DNA from: Desulfonispora thiosulfatigenes DSM 11270
GTDB lineage: Bacteria > Bacillota > Peptococcia > Peptococcales > Desulfonisporaceae
Length of the DNA: 64,000 bases
Assembly: GCF_900176035.1 (NCBI RefSeq)
Contig: NZ_FWWT01000023.1
Location: 1-64,000, forward strand
Direction of reading: 5' to 3'
Shown: positions 26,643 to 34,956 of the stretch, in pieces
Layout: every line of letters begins with the position of its first letter
How positions within the stretch are numbered: position 1 is the first letter of the stretch
Program-made: the position numbers and the translations under genes
The notes under the pieces: generated by a model
What the model was told of the DNA's origin: nothing
The model's input: only the letters and a program-made list of their open reading frames with translations
The model's database searches: none

Positions 26643-26719
26643 GGCCCGTTGGAGAAGTGGCTGAACTCACTAGCCTTTCACGCTAGCACTCAGGGGTTCG
26701 AATCCCCTACGGGTCACCA
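26643..26719 (+). tRNA. tRNA-Glu (anticodon TTC)
   Basis: Acceptor stem GGCCCGT/ACGGGTC, anticodon stem CTAGC/GCTAG around CTTTCAC (anticodon TTC), GGTTCGAATCC T-arm, encoded CCA. First of three tRNA genes in one unit. Confidence 0.95.
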
Positions 26720-26730
26720 TTATAATATAC

Positions 26731-26816
26731 GGAGAGGTTCCCGAGTCGGCCAAAGGGGGCAGACTGTAAATCTGCTGGCAACGCCTTCACAGGTTCGAAT
26801 CCTGTCCTCTCCACCA
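26731..26816 (+). tRNA. tRNA-Tyr (anticodon GTA)
   Basis: An 86-nt class II tRNA with long variable arm (TGGCAACGCC region), acceptor GGAGAGG/CCTCTCC, anticodon loop CTGTAAA (GTA), encoded CCA. It should be the ligand of the tyrS T-box at 2600-2820. Confidence 0.96.
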
Positions 26817-26821
26817 TATTT

Positions 26822-26896
26822 TGGGGTATCGCCAAGCGGTAAGGCACGAGACTTTGACTCTCGCATTCGTAGGTTCGAATCCTGCTACCCCAGCCA
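26822..26896 (+). tRNA. tRNA-Gln (anticodon TTG)
   Basis: Acceptor TGGGGTA/TACCCCA with discriminator G, anticodon stem CGAGA/TCTCG around CTTTGAC (TTG), encoded CCA. Confidence 0.96.
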
Positions 26897-26930
26897 AAAG
26901 CAAATCATATTTAATGATTTGCTTTTTAAA
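26897..26930 (+). terminator. Terminator of the tRNA-Glu-Tyr-Gln cluster
   Basis: AAAGCAAATCAT/ATGATTTGCTTT stem followed by T-rich sequence immediately after tRNA-Gln. Confidence 0.85.
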
Positions 26931-26998
26931 TTTTAAATGTATTTTTTTCCCCGATTTACATAATCTTAAACATAATACTTTTATAAGTATGTGATAAT

Positions 26999-27673
26999 AT
27001 GATTGAATTAATATTTATTATTAACCTTCTTATTGTATTAATAATATTTTTACTTCTTTTTAAATCTAAGCTCTGGTATAGTTCCTTCCCTTTTCAATTA
27101 ATTCTGTTTATTCTACCCTCGTTAGTTGGTTTTCTTTTATTGATTGTTTTAATTTCTTTTTTTAACATTCAAACTATAAAAACTTTTACTCACTATATAC
27201 ATATTTATACTAGTATAATTTTACTAATTCTCATTCCACAGTTTTATAAACTTTCTTGGATTAAACTAATTCAAATGCGCAATAAATTATCATCTGAGCA
27301 TAGAAAAATTATTTTTGCAGCCTTTTTAATGATGGTTATGATAGTTGGGATGGTTTTTATATTTGCCATCTACTTCTATTGGTTTTCTCATATTGGAAAT
27401 AACCAAGGATTATTATCAGGACTACATAATTACGAAAACATCAGACTTTTATTTACTACTTCCGTATACTTTAGTTTTGTTACCTACTTTACTCTAGGTT
27501 ATGGCGATTTAGTTCCTTACGGATTCTGGATGAAATCTTTTGTTTTTTTAGAATGTATCATGTCAATTTTAAATACTGGTTTAATGTTTATTTATGTTTA
27601 TAATTTTCTCTTTAATAATTTTACCGAACCTAATGACAAAACTCATCCACATAAACAAAGCAACAATATGTAA
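26999..27673 (+). CDS. Ion-channel-like membrane protein with potassium-type selectivity filter
   Basis: A 224-residue protein with about five membrane segments (roughly 2-20, 32-56, 68-86, 105-128, 178-200). Between the last two lies a pore-loop signature, SFVTYFTLGYGDLVP (about 158-172). TLGYGD is the potassium-channel selectivity filter motif, so an ion (potassium) channel of the two-helix-pore type is likely. The N-terminal helices are not a recognisable S1-S4 voltage sensor: no regular Arg pattern is seen. There is no C-terminal RCK/TrkA domain; the end is short, polar and His-rich. The ribosome site is weak. Function is inferred from the filter motif only. Confidence 0.75.
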   Translation: MIELIFIINLLIVLIIFLLLFKSKLWYSSFPFQLILFILPSLVGFLLLIVLISFFNIQTIKTFTHYIHIYTSIILLILIPQFYKLSWIKLIQMRNKLSSEHRKIIFAAFLMMVMIVGMVFIFAIYFYWFSHIGNNQGLLSGLHNYENIRLLFTTSVYFSFVTYFTLGYGDLVPYGFWMKSFVFLECIMSILNTGLMFIYVYNFLFNNFTEPNDKTHPHKQSNNM

Positions 27674-27759
27674 TTACCATTATTTTACTTGTTTTTTTCT
27701 TTTATTAATGCACAAACTATCTACGAAATGAAAATACTTAGTAAAAGGGGGTAAAAATA

Positions 27760-27867
27760 ATGGCTAAGAATAAAAACAGTAAGAAATCTAAAAGAAATAA
27801 GAGTGCAGCTGAGATAGCAGGTTCAGAAACTATTAACTTTGTACCTAAAGAAGATAATAATAACTAA
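27760..27867 (+). CDS. Small basic protein, 35 residues, unknown
   Basis: A short ORF preceded by AAAAGGGGGT seven to eight bases before ATG and followed by a strong terminator. The first half is very basic (MAKNKNSKKSKRNK), the second is neutral to acidic (AGSETINFVPKEDNNN). The composition and size are like many small spore or nucleic-acid-associated proteins of Clostridia, but I recognise no family. The ribosome site and terminator are the evidence that it is real. Confidence 0.6.
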   Translation: MAKNKNSKKSKRNKSAAEIAGSETINFVPKEDNNN

Positions 27868-27877
27868 TCTTAATAAA

Positions 27878-27912
27878 AAATTCTTTAGAAATAAAATTTC
27901 TAAAGAATTTTT
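27878..27912 (+). terminator. Bidirectional terminator between the small basic gene and cvfB
   Basis: AAATTCTTTAGAAAT/ATTTCTAAAGAATTT stem with A-run and T-run flanks, between two convergent genes. Confidence 0.88.
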
Positions 27913-28743
27913 TTATATTTTTTCTATTCCTTCATTTATTTGCTTTATCTTATCTTCTTTCATTAATCTACCTAAAGCCCTTTTAAAAGCCTTTTTGCTC
28001 ATCATTAATTTTTCTTTGATTATAACTGGGTCACTACTATCATTTAAGTCTAATTTTCCTCCACCTTGTTCAATTGCATCCATAATTATCTGAGTATCTG
28101 TATCCATTTGTAAATAAGCTTTTTCTCTTACACTTAAATCAAGTTTACCATCATCTCTTACTTTAATAACTCTAGCTTCAATTTTATCACCATAGTTATA
28201 AGTATTGTATAACTCATTTTTTAGGATTAAGCCATGATATTTATTATCAATTGCTAGAAAAGCTCCCATATCTTCATTAATATCATAAATAGTACCTTTT
28301 ACTTTGTCATTTACCTTATAGGGAGAATCACTACTTAGTAAATCTGATATTCTCATTGTTGCACAAAGTTTATCATTTTCATTTAAATATAAACTAACAA
28401 GGCAATCTTGTCCTTTTGTAATATCATATGTTTGTTTTTTATTAGGTAGTAATAGATCTTTATCTAATCCCCAATCCAAAAATGCTCCTATCTCAGTTAC
28501 ATCCACCACTTTTAAACTAGCTATTTCTCCTAAATTTATTTTAGGTTCTTTAAGTGTTGCTTTTATTGTATTATCCATATCTTTATAAACAAATACCGAA
28601 ATAACATCCCCTATAGAAACATTAGCCATTTCTTCTTTTTTAGGTAATAAAACTTCTATATCGGAAAATTGGCTTTTAAGATATATCCCTTCCTTTGAAA
28701 CTCTAGTAATAATTAAAGTGTGTTTTTTTCCTAATTCTTGCAT
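27913..28743 (-). CDS. cvfB: S1 RNA-binding domain protein CvfB
   Basis: CvfB-family RNA-binding regulator, 276 residues. Domain order fits the family: N-terminal S1-like fold (about 5-65), second S1-like domain with GAFLDWGLDKDLLLP (about 70-130), third S1 domain with MGAFLAIDNKYHGLI and the YNYGDKIEARVIKVRDDGKLDLSVREKA run (about 145-215), and a C-terminal winged-helix domain ending FKRALGRLMKEDKI. In Staphylococcus, CvfB affects virulence gene expression; the role here is general RNA binding. ATG with AAGGAG upstream. A single-gene unit. Confidence 0.88.
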   Translation of the reverse strand: MQELGKKHTLIITRVSKEGIYLKSQFSDIEVLLPKKEEMANVSIGDVISVFVYKDMDNTIKATLKEPKINLGEIASLKVVDVTEIGAFLDWGLDKDLLLPNKKQTYDITKGQDCLVSLYLNENDKLCATMRISDLLSSDSPYKVNDKVKGTIYDINEDMGAFLAIDNKYHGLILKNELYNTYNYGDKIEARVIKVRDDGKLDLSVREKAYLQMDTDTQIIMDAIEQGGGKLDLNDSSDPVIIKEKLMMSKKAFKRALGRLMKEDKIKQINEGIEKI

Positions 28744-28802
28744 ATTGTCTCCTTTTCAAAACGAATTTATCTTTTGTTAATAATATAACCTATTTCATTT
28801 AT

Positions 28803-29450
28803 TTAAGTTAAGTAAAATAATATTCCCAGAAAATGCGCTACACTACCACCCAATACAAATAAATGCCAAATTGCATGATTAAAAGGGATTTTTTTATTAC
28901 TATAAAAAATAACACCTAGTGTATAAATCAATCCACCTAATAATAACCATAGAAAAAGGCCTTTAGGCACAGTAGATAACATCGGTTTAATAGCAATTAT
29001 TATCAGCCAACCCATAAATATATACAGAAACACAGAAACCTTTTTCAGTTTTTCCAAACTAATAATTTTAAGTACAATACCAGTAATAGCTAATGTCCAG
29101 ATTAAAGTAAATAAAGTCCATCCCCAAGTTCCTCTTAGCGAAATTAAAGTTATCGGAGTATAACTACCCGCAATCAGTAAATATATTGAGCTATGATCTA
29201 AAATACGTAAAATCCTTTTAGCCTTTTCATGAAATATACTATGATAAAGGGTTGACGACATATACAGAAAAAACAAAGTAAAACCATAGATACTAAAACT
29301 AACTATTTTCCAAACGTCTCCACTTATGCTTGCAAATGAGACTAATATAACCAAGGCCACAATACTAAGTAAAGCACCAATTCCATGACTAATACTATTG
29401 AATATTTCTTCAGCTAATGTGTATCTTTTTATTATTCTCTCATTGTTCAT
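28803..29450 (-). CDS. Hemolysin III / YqfA family membrane protein (PAQR superfamily)
   Basis: Seven-helix membrane protein of 215 residues. The PAQR/HlyIII metal-site residues are present: a Glu plus SHGIGALLS near the N-terminus, SSTLYHSIFH (about 65-74) and a C-terminal HAIWHLFVLGGSVAHFLGI, giving the His residues of a putative zinc site. Members are proposed membrane hydrolases (ceramidase-like); 'hemolysin' reflects the first described homolog and need not apply. It stands alone between cvfB and a plus-strand exonuclease gene. Confidence 0.9.
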   Translation of the reverse strand: MNNERIIKRYTLAEEIFNSISHGIGALLSIVALVILVSFASISGDVWKIVSFSIYGFTLFFLYMSSTLYHSIFHEKAKRILRILDHSSIYLLIAGSYTPITLISLRGTWGWTLFTLIWTLAITGIVLKIISLEKLKKVSVFLYIFMGWLIIIAIKPMLSTVPKGLFLWLLLGGLIYTLGVIFYSNKKIPFNHAIWHLFVLGGSVAHFLGILFYLT

Positions 29451-29676
29451 TTAAATCCCACCTATATTTTAAAACATTTGCCTTTTACTATATTTTAACA
29501 TACAATTTACTACTTTATTCAATTTTCTTTTTTATCATTAAAAAAAATTTTTATCTACTTAAAACTATAACAAATTAATTTTTTAGAGCTTAAAATACTT
29601 TTTCTAATTTTTCGAATGTTTTTTTGTTTCATTTAGTGGCATAATAAACTAAATAGGTAAGGTTGGGAGAGATAAC

Positions 29677-30435
29677 ATGAATTACATCGTCTTTGATTTA
29701 GAATATAATCAGCACTTTAATTATTCTAATGAAAAAAAAAGAACTATAAATAAACATAAATGTCCTTTTGAAATTATTCAAATTGGTGCAATTAAACTAG
29801 ATAGTAATTTTAAAACAATTTCTACTTTTGATAAACTGGTAAAACCAATAATATATAAAAGGATTCATCCTTATGTAAAAAAGATTACTGGTATCACTAA
29901 AGATCAATTATCTACTGAAAAACAATTTCCAGAAATTTATGAAGAATTTGTAGAGTTCATTTCACCTGAAAAATGTGTATTTTGCATTTGGGGTGGTTCT
30001 GACATGAAAGAACTTTTTAGTAATATTAAATATCATCAACTAGATAGCACTCTAATTCCAAGGGATTATATAGATATTCAGTCTTATGCAACTAATCAAT
30101 TGAACTTTACCAAAGGAAATAATGTAGGTTTAAGTAAAGCCGTCGAAATGTTTGAAATTCCCCAAAATAATGACTTTCATAATGCCTTTAATGATGCATA
30201 TTATACAGCTGAGATATTTAAACTTATATATAATGAAAAAATAATACCTAAAACATATAATCAACAAAATAGTATTAGAAAAAAATCAACTTCCCCAAAG
30301 GTCGATACTTATAGACTAATCAAACAATTTGAAAAAATGTTTAACAGAAATATTTCAGATGAAGAGAAAAAAATAATTAAATTGGCTTATTTAATGGGAA
30401 AAACTAATCAATTTACTTTTAAAGCTAAAGAATAG
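29677..30435 (+). CDS. DEDDh 3'-5' exonuclease family protein (KapD-like)
   Basis: A 252-residue protein with an N-terminal RNase T/DnaQ-type exonuclease domain. ExoI motif FDLEYN (about 6-11) holds the Asp and Glu; ExoII lies around FCIWGGSDMKEL; ExoIII is HNAFNDAYYTAEIF (about 169-182) with the His and final Asp. A C-terminal helical stretch of ~55 residues follows. The layout is like KapD and ERI1-type exonucleases, so an RNA or DNA trimming role is likely. The ribosome site GGGAGAG is eight bases before ATG. A 226-bp AT-rich gap precedes it; I see no other gene there. Confidence 0.85.
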   Translation: MNYIVFDLEYNQHFNYSNEKKRTINKHKCPFEIIQIGAIKLDSNFKTISTFDKLVKPIIYKRIHPYVKKITGITKDQLSTEKQFPEIYEEFVEFISPEKCVFCIWGGSDMKELFSNIKYHQLDSTLIPRDYIDIQSYATNQLNFTKGNNVGLSKAVEMFEIPQNNDFHNAFNDAYYTAEIFKLIYNEKIIPKTYNQQNSIRKKSTSPKVDTYRLIKQFEKMFNRNISDEEKKIIKLAYLMGKTNQFTFKAKE

Positions 30436-30542
30436 CTAAAAAGATTTGTTTTAAATTATATTACACATATTACTAAGCAAACTACGAATACCTTCCATTG
30501 TTAAAGAATATAATTTTATGATTATATGCGGGGAGGTAAAAG

Positions 30543-31673
30543 ATGATTTTTTTAGTTAACTTACGAAAAATTATAATATATTGTTCACTTATAACAATTT
30601 GTTTAGTAGTTGGATTAGGACTTTATTTATATAACCCATCTATAATTACATCTACTTCAATATGCAATGTAGAAAAAGATCAAATAGAATTAAAGATTAA
30701 AGAAATAATAGATTTACGTAATAAAGCTTTGTTAGAAAACAATAAAAAACACCTTGATAATTTTTATTATTTAGAACATAGACATGGACTTTGGGCCTAT
30801 GAACATAATTTAATGAAAATGGAATATTTGCAAAAATGGACTCAAAAACAAGGAATACAACTAAAAAAGATAGATTCTGAAGTAATTTTAAAATCAGCAA
30901 AAAGAAAAGAAAAAGATATTGGTGTGAGTTTATTAGTATCTACTGAATATAAATACGTATATGAGGATGAACCTGACAAAGAAAATTCTTTTCGCCTAGG
31001 TGCCTACCATTACCTAGATATTACTCCTGGAGAAGGCGATGATAAGTGGGTTATAAAAAGACAGTGGTATTTAGATCCTCTGGCAACTGTCCTAGATGTT
31101 GACCCTGATAAAATTAAAGAAAACCAGGAGTTTGTTTTAACAAATGAAGGAGATAATCTTACTGATTTAAACGAAAGAAGAATAATGGCTGTCGAATATG
31201 CCGATAAATATTGCGGTGCGGCCAGTCTTCCACAATATGAATTTAAATATAACCCTGAATACATAAATCATAATGGATTAGGTGGAGATTGTACCAATTT
31301 TGCTTCCCAAGTTTTATATGAAGGTGGTAAGTTTAGTAAAGACGGAGCTTGGAACTATAAGAACGGAAAAGGAAGCAAAGCTTGGTTAAATGCTCATGGT
31401 TTTAATAATTATATGCTTTATAGTGGTAAAGCCTCTAGAATTGCTTATGGCGATTATGAACAGGTGTTTAAACCTTCATTTAAACTTTTGCCTGGTGATT
31501 ATATTGCATATGAAGAAAAAGGAAAGGTTGTACATATTTCTGTTGTAACAGGGAGAGATTCTAAAGGATATACTTTAGTAAATTCTCATAACAGCGACCG
31601 TTTTCGAGTACCCTGGGATATAGGTTGGAATATTAAAGGCATAAAGTTTTCGTTAGTCAGGGTGCACTACTAG
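30543..31673 (+). CDS. Secreted/membrane-anchored amidase-domain protein (putative cell-wall amidase)
   Basis: A 376-residue protein with an N-terminal membrane segment or uncleaved signal (about 9-29), a middle domain of ~170 residues built from charged helices and strands (YLDITPGEGDDKW), and a C-terminal putative amidase domain (about 210-376). The latter has the NlpC-like catalytic pattern: GGDCTNFASQVLYEGG (Cys near 253) and later VVHISVVTGRDSKGYTLVNSHNSDR (His near 326). This fits the Amidase_6 family found in many spore-forming Firmicutes. Likely substrate is peptidoglycan or a wall peptide; unproven. ATG follows GGGGAGG by nine bases. Confidence 0.82.
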   Translation: MIFLVNLRKIIIYCSLITICLVVGLGLYLYNPSIITSTSICNVEKDQIELKIKEIIDLRNKALLENNKKHLDNFYYLEHRHGLWAYEHNLMKMEYLQKWTQKQGIQLKKIDSEVILKSAKRKEKDIGVSLLVSTEYKYVYEDEPDKENSFRLGAYHYLDITPGEGDDKWVIKRQWYLDPLATVLDVDPDKIKENQEFVLTNEGDNLTDLNERRIMAVEYADKYCGAASLPQYEFKYNPEYINHNGLGGDCTNFASQVLYEGGKFSKDGAWNYKNGKGSKAWLNAHGFNNYMLYSGKASRIAYGDYEQVFKPSFKLLPGDYIAYEEKGKVVHISVVTGRDSKGYTLVNSHNSDRFRVPWDIGWNIKGIKFSLVRVHY

Positions 31674-31683
31674 AAATTAATAA

Positions 31684-31750
31684 AAAAAAAGACCTGATGA
31701 ATAAAGTGACCTTTATTTAGGCTCCACTTAAATATTCATTAGGTATTTTT
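31684..31750 (+). terminator. Long bidirectional hairpin terminator
   Basis: ACCTGATGAATA (31692-31703) pairs with TATTCATTAGGT (31733-31744), with an inner AAGTG/CACTT helix. A-run and T-run flank it. It separates the amidase gene (plus) from the lipoprotein gene (minus). Confidence 0.75.
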
Positions 31751-31790
31751 TAGTGTTATTAGTAAATAACTCTTATTATCTTTTACCTTT

Positions 31791-32639
31791 TTATTCTTTT
31801 GCTATTTTTTTAATTACACTATTAATGTTTTTCATCACAATTTCCCCTTTAATTTTAGCTACCTCTTTGTTATTTATTTCAACAGCTTGAAGAAAATCAT
31901 GCACAGAATAGTCTAATTGTAATAATAATTTATTTTCCTTTTTATCCATTATTAAATTAACCTTTTCAACTTCTGTAGCTAATTTTTTAATATCTTCTTT
32001 GGCTTCTGGCCATTTGCTTTCTTCAACCTCCAGCAATGCCCTTTTTGTGTAGTATTTTAATATTTCAACCCTGGGTACGTCATTGTTTTTATATAGCTCA
32101 TTAATTTTTATTGTAGTTCCATATAACTCATTAGCAGATTTAAGACTTTCATTAATATTTTTACTAATAATATTATCTGTTAAGAAATTTAAATTATTTT
32201 CAAATTCATTACGCAAAGTATTAGTAATGTCTACCTTAACAACAGAGGTTTCTGCTGTATTCCATTTCAAATGAATATCACGAGCACTCTTTTCTTCCTT
32301 TTGCCAATTTGTTAAAGGATTTTCTTTAGATTTAGGTTGTTTTTCTTGTGCTTTATCATCTCCAGATTTTTTTTGCTCATTACTAGAATCCTTTTGATTT
32401 TCGGTTTGATCTTTTTGTGGATCTTGAGCAAATTCATTTTTTTTCTCAATATCTGTTATTATTTCTTCTATGTTTGTTTGAATATCCTCTAATTCCTTGG
32501 GAGCGTTTTCTTGCTCTGATGCACCTTTTTTATCTTTTGCAGGAGATTTTTCAGGAGCTTTGCTGCAACCTGTAATTTGTAGTAATAAAAAGATGGTACA
32601 GAGAGCTAATACAACTAATTTAAACTTTATTCTCATCAT
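31791..32639 (-). CDS. Lipoprotein, unknown function
   Basis: Secreted lipoprotein of about 282 residues. It has a signal peptide with lipobox LQITGC (Cys near 25), then a long low-complexity, Lys/Glu/Gln-rich linker (about 28-110), and a helical C-terminal domain (about 115-282) with repeated ~30-residue helices such as VEEVNLIMDKKENKLLLQLDYSVHD-type segments, perhaps four-helix-like. No family recognised. I choose the ATG at 32637-32639 after GAGAGG; a GTG two codons earlier overlaps the ribosome site and a second ATG follows directly. No terminator-promoter details beyond the shared hairpin downstream. Confidence 0.75.
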   Translation of the reverse strand: MMRIKFKLVVLALCTIFLLLQITGCSKAPEKSPAKDKKGASEQENAPKELEDIQTNIEEIITDIEKKNEFAQDPQKDQTENQKDSSNEQKKSGDDKAQEKQPKSKENPLTNWQKEEKSARDIHLKWNTAETSVVKVDITNTLRNEFENNLNFLTDNIISKNINESLKSANELYGTTIKINELYKNNDVPRVEILKYYTKRALLEVEESKWPEAKEDIKKLATEVEKVNLIMDKKENKLLLQLDYSVHDFLQAVEINNKEVAKIKGEIVMKNINSVIKKIAKE

Positions 32640-32696
32640 AATCACCTCTCTCTTAGTATTCCATAATAAAGATATAATATTTATTATGGAATATAT

Positions 32697-32720
32697 AAAA
32701 AAAGAAGCCTTAAGCTTCTT
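32697..32720 (-). terminator. Second terminator downstream of the tRNA array
   Basis: GAAGCTTAAGGCTTC palindrome followed by seven T on the minus strand, about 95 bases after tRNA-Gly. Confidence 0.6.
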
Positions 32721-32779
32721 CAGTAAAGAGAAAATTATAATAAAAATAAATAAATTTATTTCTTACTTAAAAAAAGAAA

Positions 32780-32814
32780 CAAAAAAAGCCTTAAAATTAA
32801 AGGTAGCTTTTTTT
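32780..32814 (-). terminator. Terminator after tRNA-Gly
   Basis: An imperfect AGCTACCTT/AAGGCTT hairpin with A-run and a seven-T run, directly after the last tRNA of the array. Confidence 0.5.
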
Positions 32815-32889
32815 TGGAGCGGAAGACGAGATTCGAACTCGCGACCCTCGCCTTGGCAAGGCGATGCTCTACCACTGAGCCACTTCCGC
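32815..32889 (-). tRNA. tRNA-Gly (anticodon GCC)
   Basis: Acceptor GCGGAAG/CTTCCGC, anticodon stem CGCCT-type around TTGCCAA (GCC), encoded CCA (tgg at 32815). Last gene of the four-tRNA array. Confidence 0.96.
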
Positions 32890-32894
32890 AAACA

Positions 32895-32970
<76 letters not shown>

Positions 32971-32973
32971 AAA

Positions 32974-33049
32974 TGGCGGAGCTGACGGGAATTGAACCCG
33001 CGATCTTCGGCGTGACAGGCCGACGTGATAACCGCTACACTACAGCTCC
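32974..33049 (-). tRNA. tRNA-Asp (anticodon GTC)
   Basis: Acceptor GGAGCTG/CAGCTCC with discriminator G, anticodon stem CGGC/GCCG around CTGTCAC (GTC), encoded CCA. Confidence 0.96.
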
Positions 33050-33060
33050 AAATTTAGAAA

Positions 33061-33136
33061 TGGTGGGCGATGACAGGATCGAACTGCCGACCCCCTGCTT
33101 GTAAGGCAGGTGCTCTCCCAGCTGAGCTAATCGCCC
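33061..33136 (-). tRNA. tRNA-Val (anticodon TAC)
   Basis: Acceptor GGGCGAT/ATCGCCC, anticodon stem CTGC/GCAG around CTTACAA (TAC), encoded CCA. First gene of the array. Confidence 0.96.
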
Positions 33137-33156
33137 ATTTCTCAAGTACAATATGT

Positions 33157-33185
33157 ATTGTATCAAAAACAATTTCTTGTGTCAA
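33157..33185 (-). promoter_or_regulatory. tRNA array promoter P2 (proximal)
   Basis: TTGACA (33180-33185), 17-base spacer, TACAAT (33157-33162), 20 bases before tRNA-Val. Confidence 0.85.
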
Positions 33186-33214
33186 TACTTTTGTTTCCCT
33201 CGAGCACATTTATT

Positions 33215-33243
33215 ATTATAGCAGCATCTTTTTAAACTGTCAA
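33215..33243 (-). promoter_or_regulatory. tRNA array promoter P1 (distal)
   Basis: TTGACA (33238-33243), 17-base spacer, TATAAT (33215-33220): perfect consensus, 58 bases upstream of P2 with the same spacing. Confidence 0.88.
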
Positions 33244-33248
33244 CAAAA

Positions 33249-33281
33249 AATAGTATTTCAATAAATATCGAAATACTATTC
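33249..33281 (-). terminator. Terminator of the agmatinase-family gene
   Basis: AATAGTATTTC/GAAATACTATT stem followed by six T on the minus strand, directly after the gene and just ahead of tRNA promoter P1. Confidence 0.85.
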
Positions 33282-33285
33282 AATT

Positions 33286-34143
33286 TTATTTTTGATAATT
33301 TAGTATTATTTCCCTTACAAGCTTGGCAGCTAATAGGGCAGTTCTATCAGAATGGTCATTCATAGGAGAGACTTCCACAACATCTATCCCTACGACATTT
33401 AAATCTTTCATTAAAAGTACTGCATCTAATATCTCTTTAGACGTACATCCTCCTGGTTCTGGAGTCCCAGTTCCAGGGGCAAAGGCTGGATCTACAACGT
33501 CAATGTCAATAGTTATATAAACAGGTCTATTTTTAAGTTTTGTAATTATTTCCTTTAAAGGATCTAGTACTTCGTTAATATACATATTAGTATTGTTTTT
33601 TGCATATTCAAACTCTTCTTTATCACCTGAGCGTATACCAAATTGGTATACATTTTTTCCGCCTATCTTTTCACATATTTTCCTAATAACTGTTGCGTGA
33701 GAATTTTCCTCACCTAAATAATCTTTTCGTAAATCAGCATGTGCATCAAAATGCAATAAAGCTAATTCCGGATAATTATTACTGTATTCATTTACAATAG
33801 GCCATGTAATTAAATGTTCTCCACCTAAATATATTGGAAATTTATTATCTTTAATTATTTGCCCAGCTACTTTACTTATTATGTTTAAACTTTGAGACAC
33901 GTTTCCAAAAGGAAGTGAAATGTCACCTGCATCATAAAAGGAATAATCCCTTAAATCTTTTTGACAGTAAAAGCTAAATTCTTCTATACCATATGATACT
34001 GTACGAATTTGCTGTGGTCCTGACCGAGAACCTGGTCTGTAACTAACAGTATAATCCATAGGAACCCCTATTATAATTATATCAGAATTTTTATAACTAT
34101 CATTACTAGCAATATATCCTGTTAATCTTTCTGTATATTCCAT
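33286..34143 (-). CDS. speB: Agmatinase / ureohydrolase family enzyme
   Basis: Binuclear manganese hydrolase of the arginase/agmatinase family (285 residues). Metal motifs are all present: GGEHLITWPIV (about 106), HFDAHADLR (about 130-138) and IDIDVVDPAFAPGTGTPEPGG (about 207-227), with the final Glu in IDVVEVSP. The bacterial SpeB-like subgroup hydrolyses agmatine to putrescine and urea. No speA or speE gene is next to it to confirm the polyamine role, and formiminoglutamase or guanidino-acid hydrolase activity cannot be excluded. ATG with AAGGAG upstream. Confidence 0.85.
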   Translation of the reverse strand: MEYTERLTGYIASNDSYKNSDIIIIGVPMDYTVSYRPGSRSGPQQIRTVSYGIEEFSFYCQKDLRDYSFYDAGDISLPFGNVSQSLNIISKVAGQIIKDNKFPIYLGGEHLITWPIVNEYSNNYPELALLHFDAHADLRKDYLGEENSHATVIRKICEKIGGKNVYQFGIRSGDKEEFEYAKNNTNMYINEVLDPLKEIITKLKNRPVYITIDIDVVDPAFAPGTGTPEPGGCTSKEILDAVLLMKDLNVVGIDVVEVSPMNDHSDRTALLAAKLVREIILNYQK

Positions 34144-34221
34144 TAATTTTCTCCTTAACTTAATATTTATTAAAAATAATTATATCGAGATTAACGTTTT
34201 TTGTCAGTACATTTTTGCCAA

Positions 34222-34268
34222 AAAAATAAGACTGAATTTAGAATTGTCATTACAGTCTTATTTTTACC
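34222..34268 (-). terminator. Terminator of the Nudix-like gene
   Basis: AAAAATAAGACT/AGTCTTATTTTT stem with a 20-base loop and T-run on the minus strand. Confidence 0.75.
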
Positions 34269-34277
34269 AGTATAATA

Positions 34278-34724
34278 TTAATTATTCACAATCCTTAATT
34301 TTCTCCCATATGTCTGAAATTCTTGGTACTTTTTATATGAATAGCTAATTAATCCCTTGTGTTGTTGAAAGGATAACTTTTCTATTGCTTCCTCTATCGA
34401 AAAAAATCCAGCCTCCATATATCCATCAGTTTTATTTAAAGAATATTCGCCTGTTTTTGATTCCATTAAAAACCAACTAATTAAATTATAATGTCTATTT
34501 TTTTGAGAATGAAAATTATGATAAAAACTAGTTTCTCCTAAATAAGATAATAACTCAGCGTTAACACCGCATTCAGATTTTACTTTTTGTAATGCTAGTT
34601 CACTTATTTCATTACCTTTTTTGATTGCACTCTGTGGTAATACCCATTCACTTTTATCATTTTTTATAATAAATATCTTATTATTATAAAAAATTACTCC
34701 ACCCACACAATGTCTAGTTAACAA
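34278..34724 (-). CDS. Nudix-fold protein with degenerate Nudix box
   Basis: A 148-residue protein with the Nudix fold pattern: CVGGVIFYNNKIFIIKN strands, the WVLPQSAIKKGNE turn, then the loop-helix region. The canonical Nudix box ends REUxEExGU; here the stretch is QKVKSECGV (about 46-54), so Arg and two of the three metal-binding Glu are replaced (Q, K, S). Hydrolase activity is therefore doubtful; a ligand-binding or regulatory role is possible. I use the TTG at 34722-34724, six bases after GGAGGG. An upstream ATG (34742) has no ribosome site and would include that site. It stands alone with its own terminator. Confidence 0.75.
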   Translation of the reverse strand: MLTRHCVGGVIFYNNKIFIIKNDKSEWVLPQSAIKKGNEISELALQKVKSECGVNAELLSYLGETSFYHNFHSQKNRHYNLISWFLMESKTGEYSLNKTDGYMEAGFFSIEEAIEKLSFQQHKGLISYSYKKYQEFQTYGRKLRIVNN

Positions 34725-34956
34725 TATTAACCCTCCATTCATTTTTAGATTCTTGGAGAAATAAACAATACTAATTTAGTTTTGATAACCTTCAGGTTAC
34801 AATTAAAGCTATTTTTAAAATTCTTACTACCATTATATGTATTTATTATTTAAATGATTAAATTTTGTCACAAATATATATAATTACATTAATAAGCAGG
34901 TATATTAAAGCTTTTAGAGAAATATAATAAAATTATTAAATAAAGGGGGTTTAAAT

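Noticed and set aside
26589-26936. Plus-strand ORF of 115 residues across the Glu/Tyr/Gln tRNAs
   Set aside because: The reading frame runs through three tRNA genes and has no ribosome site.
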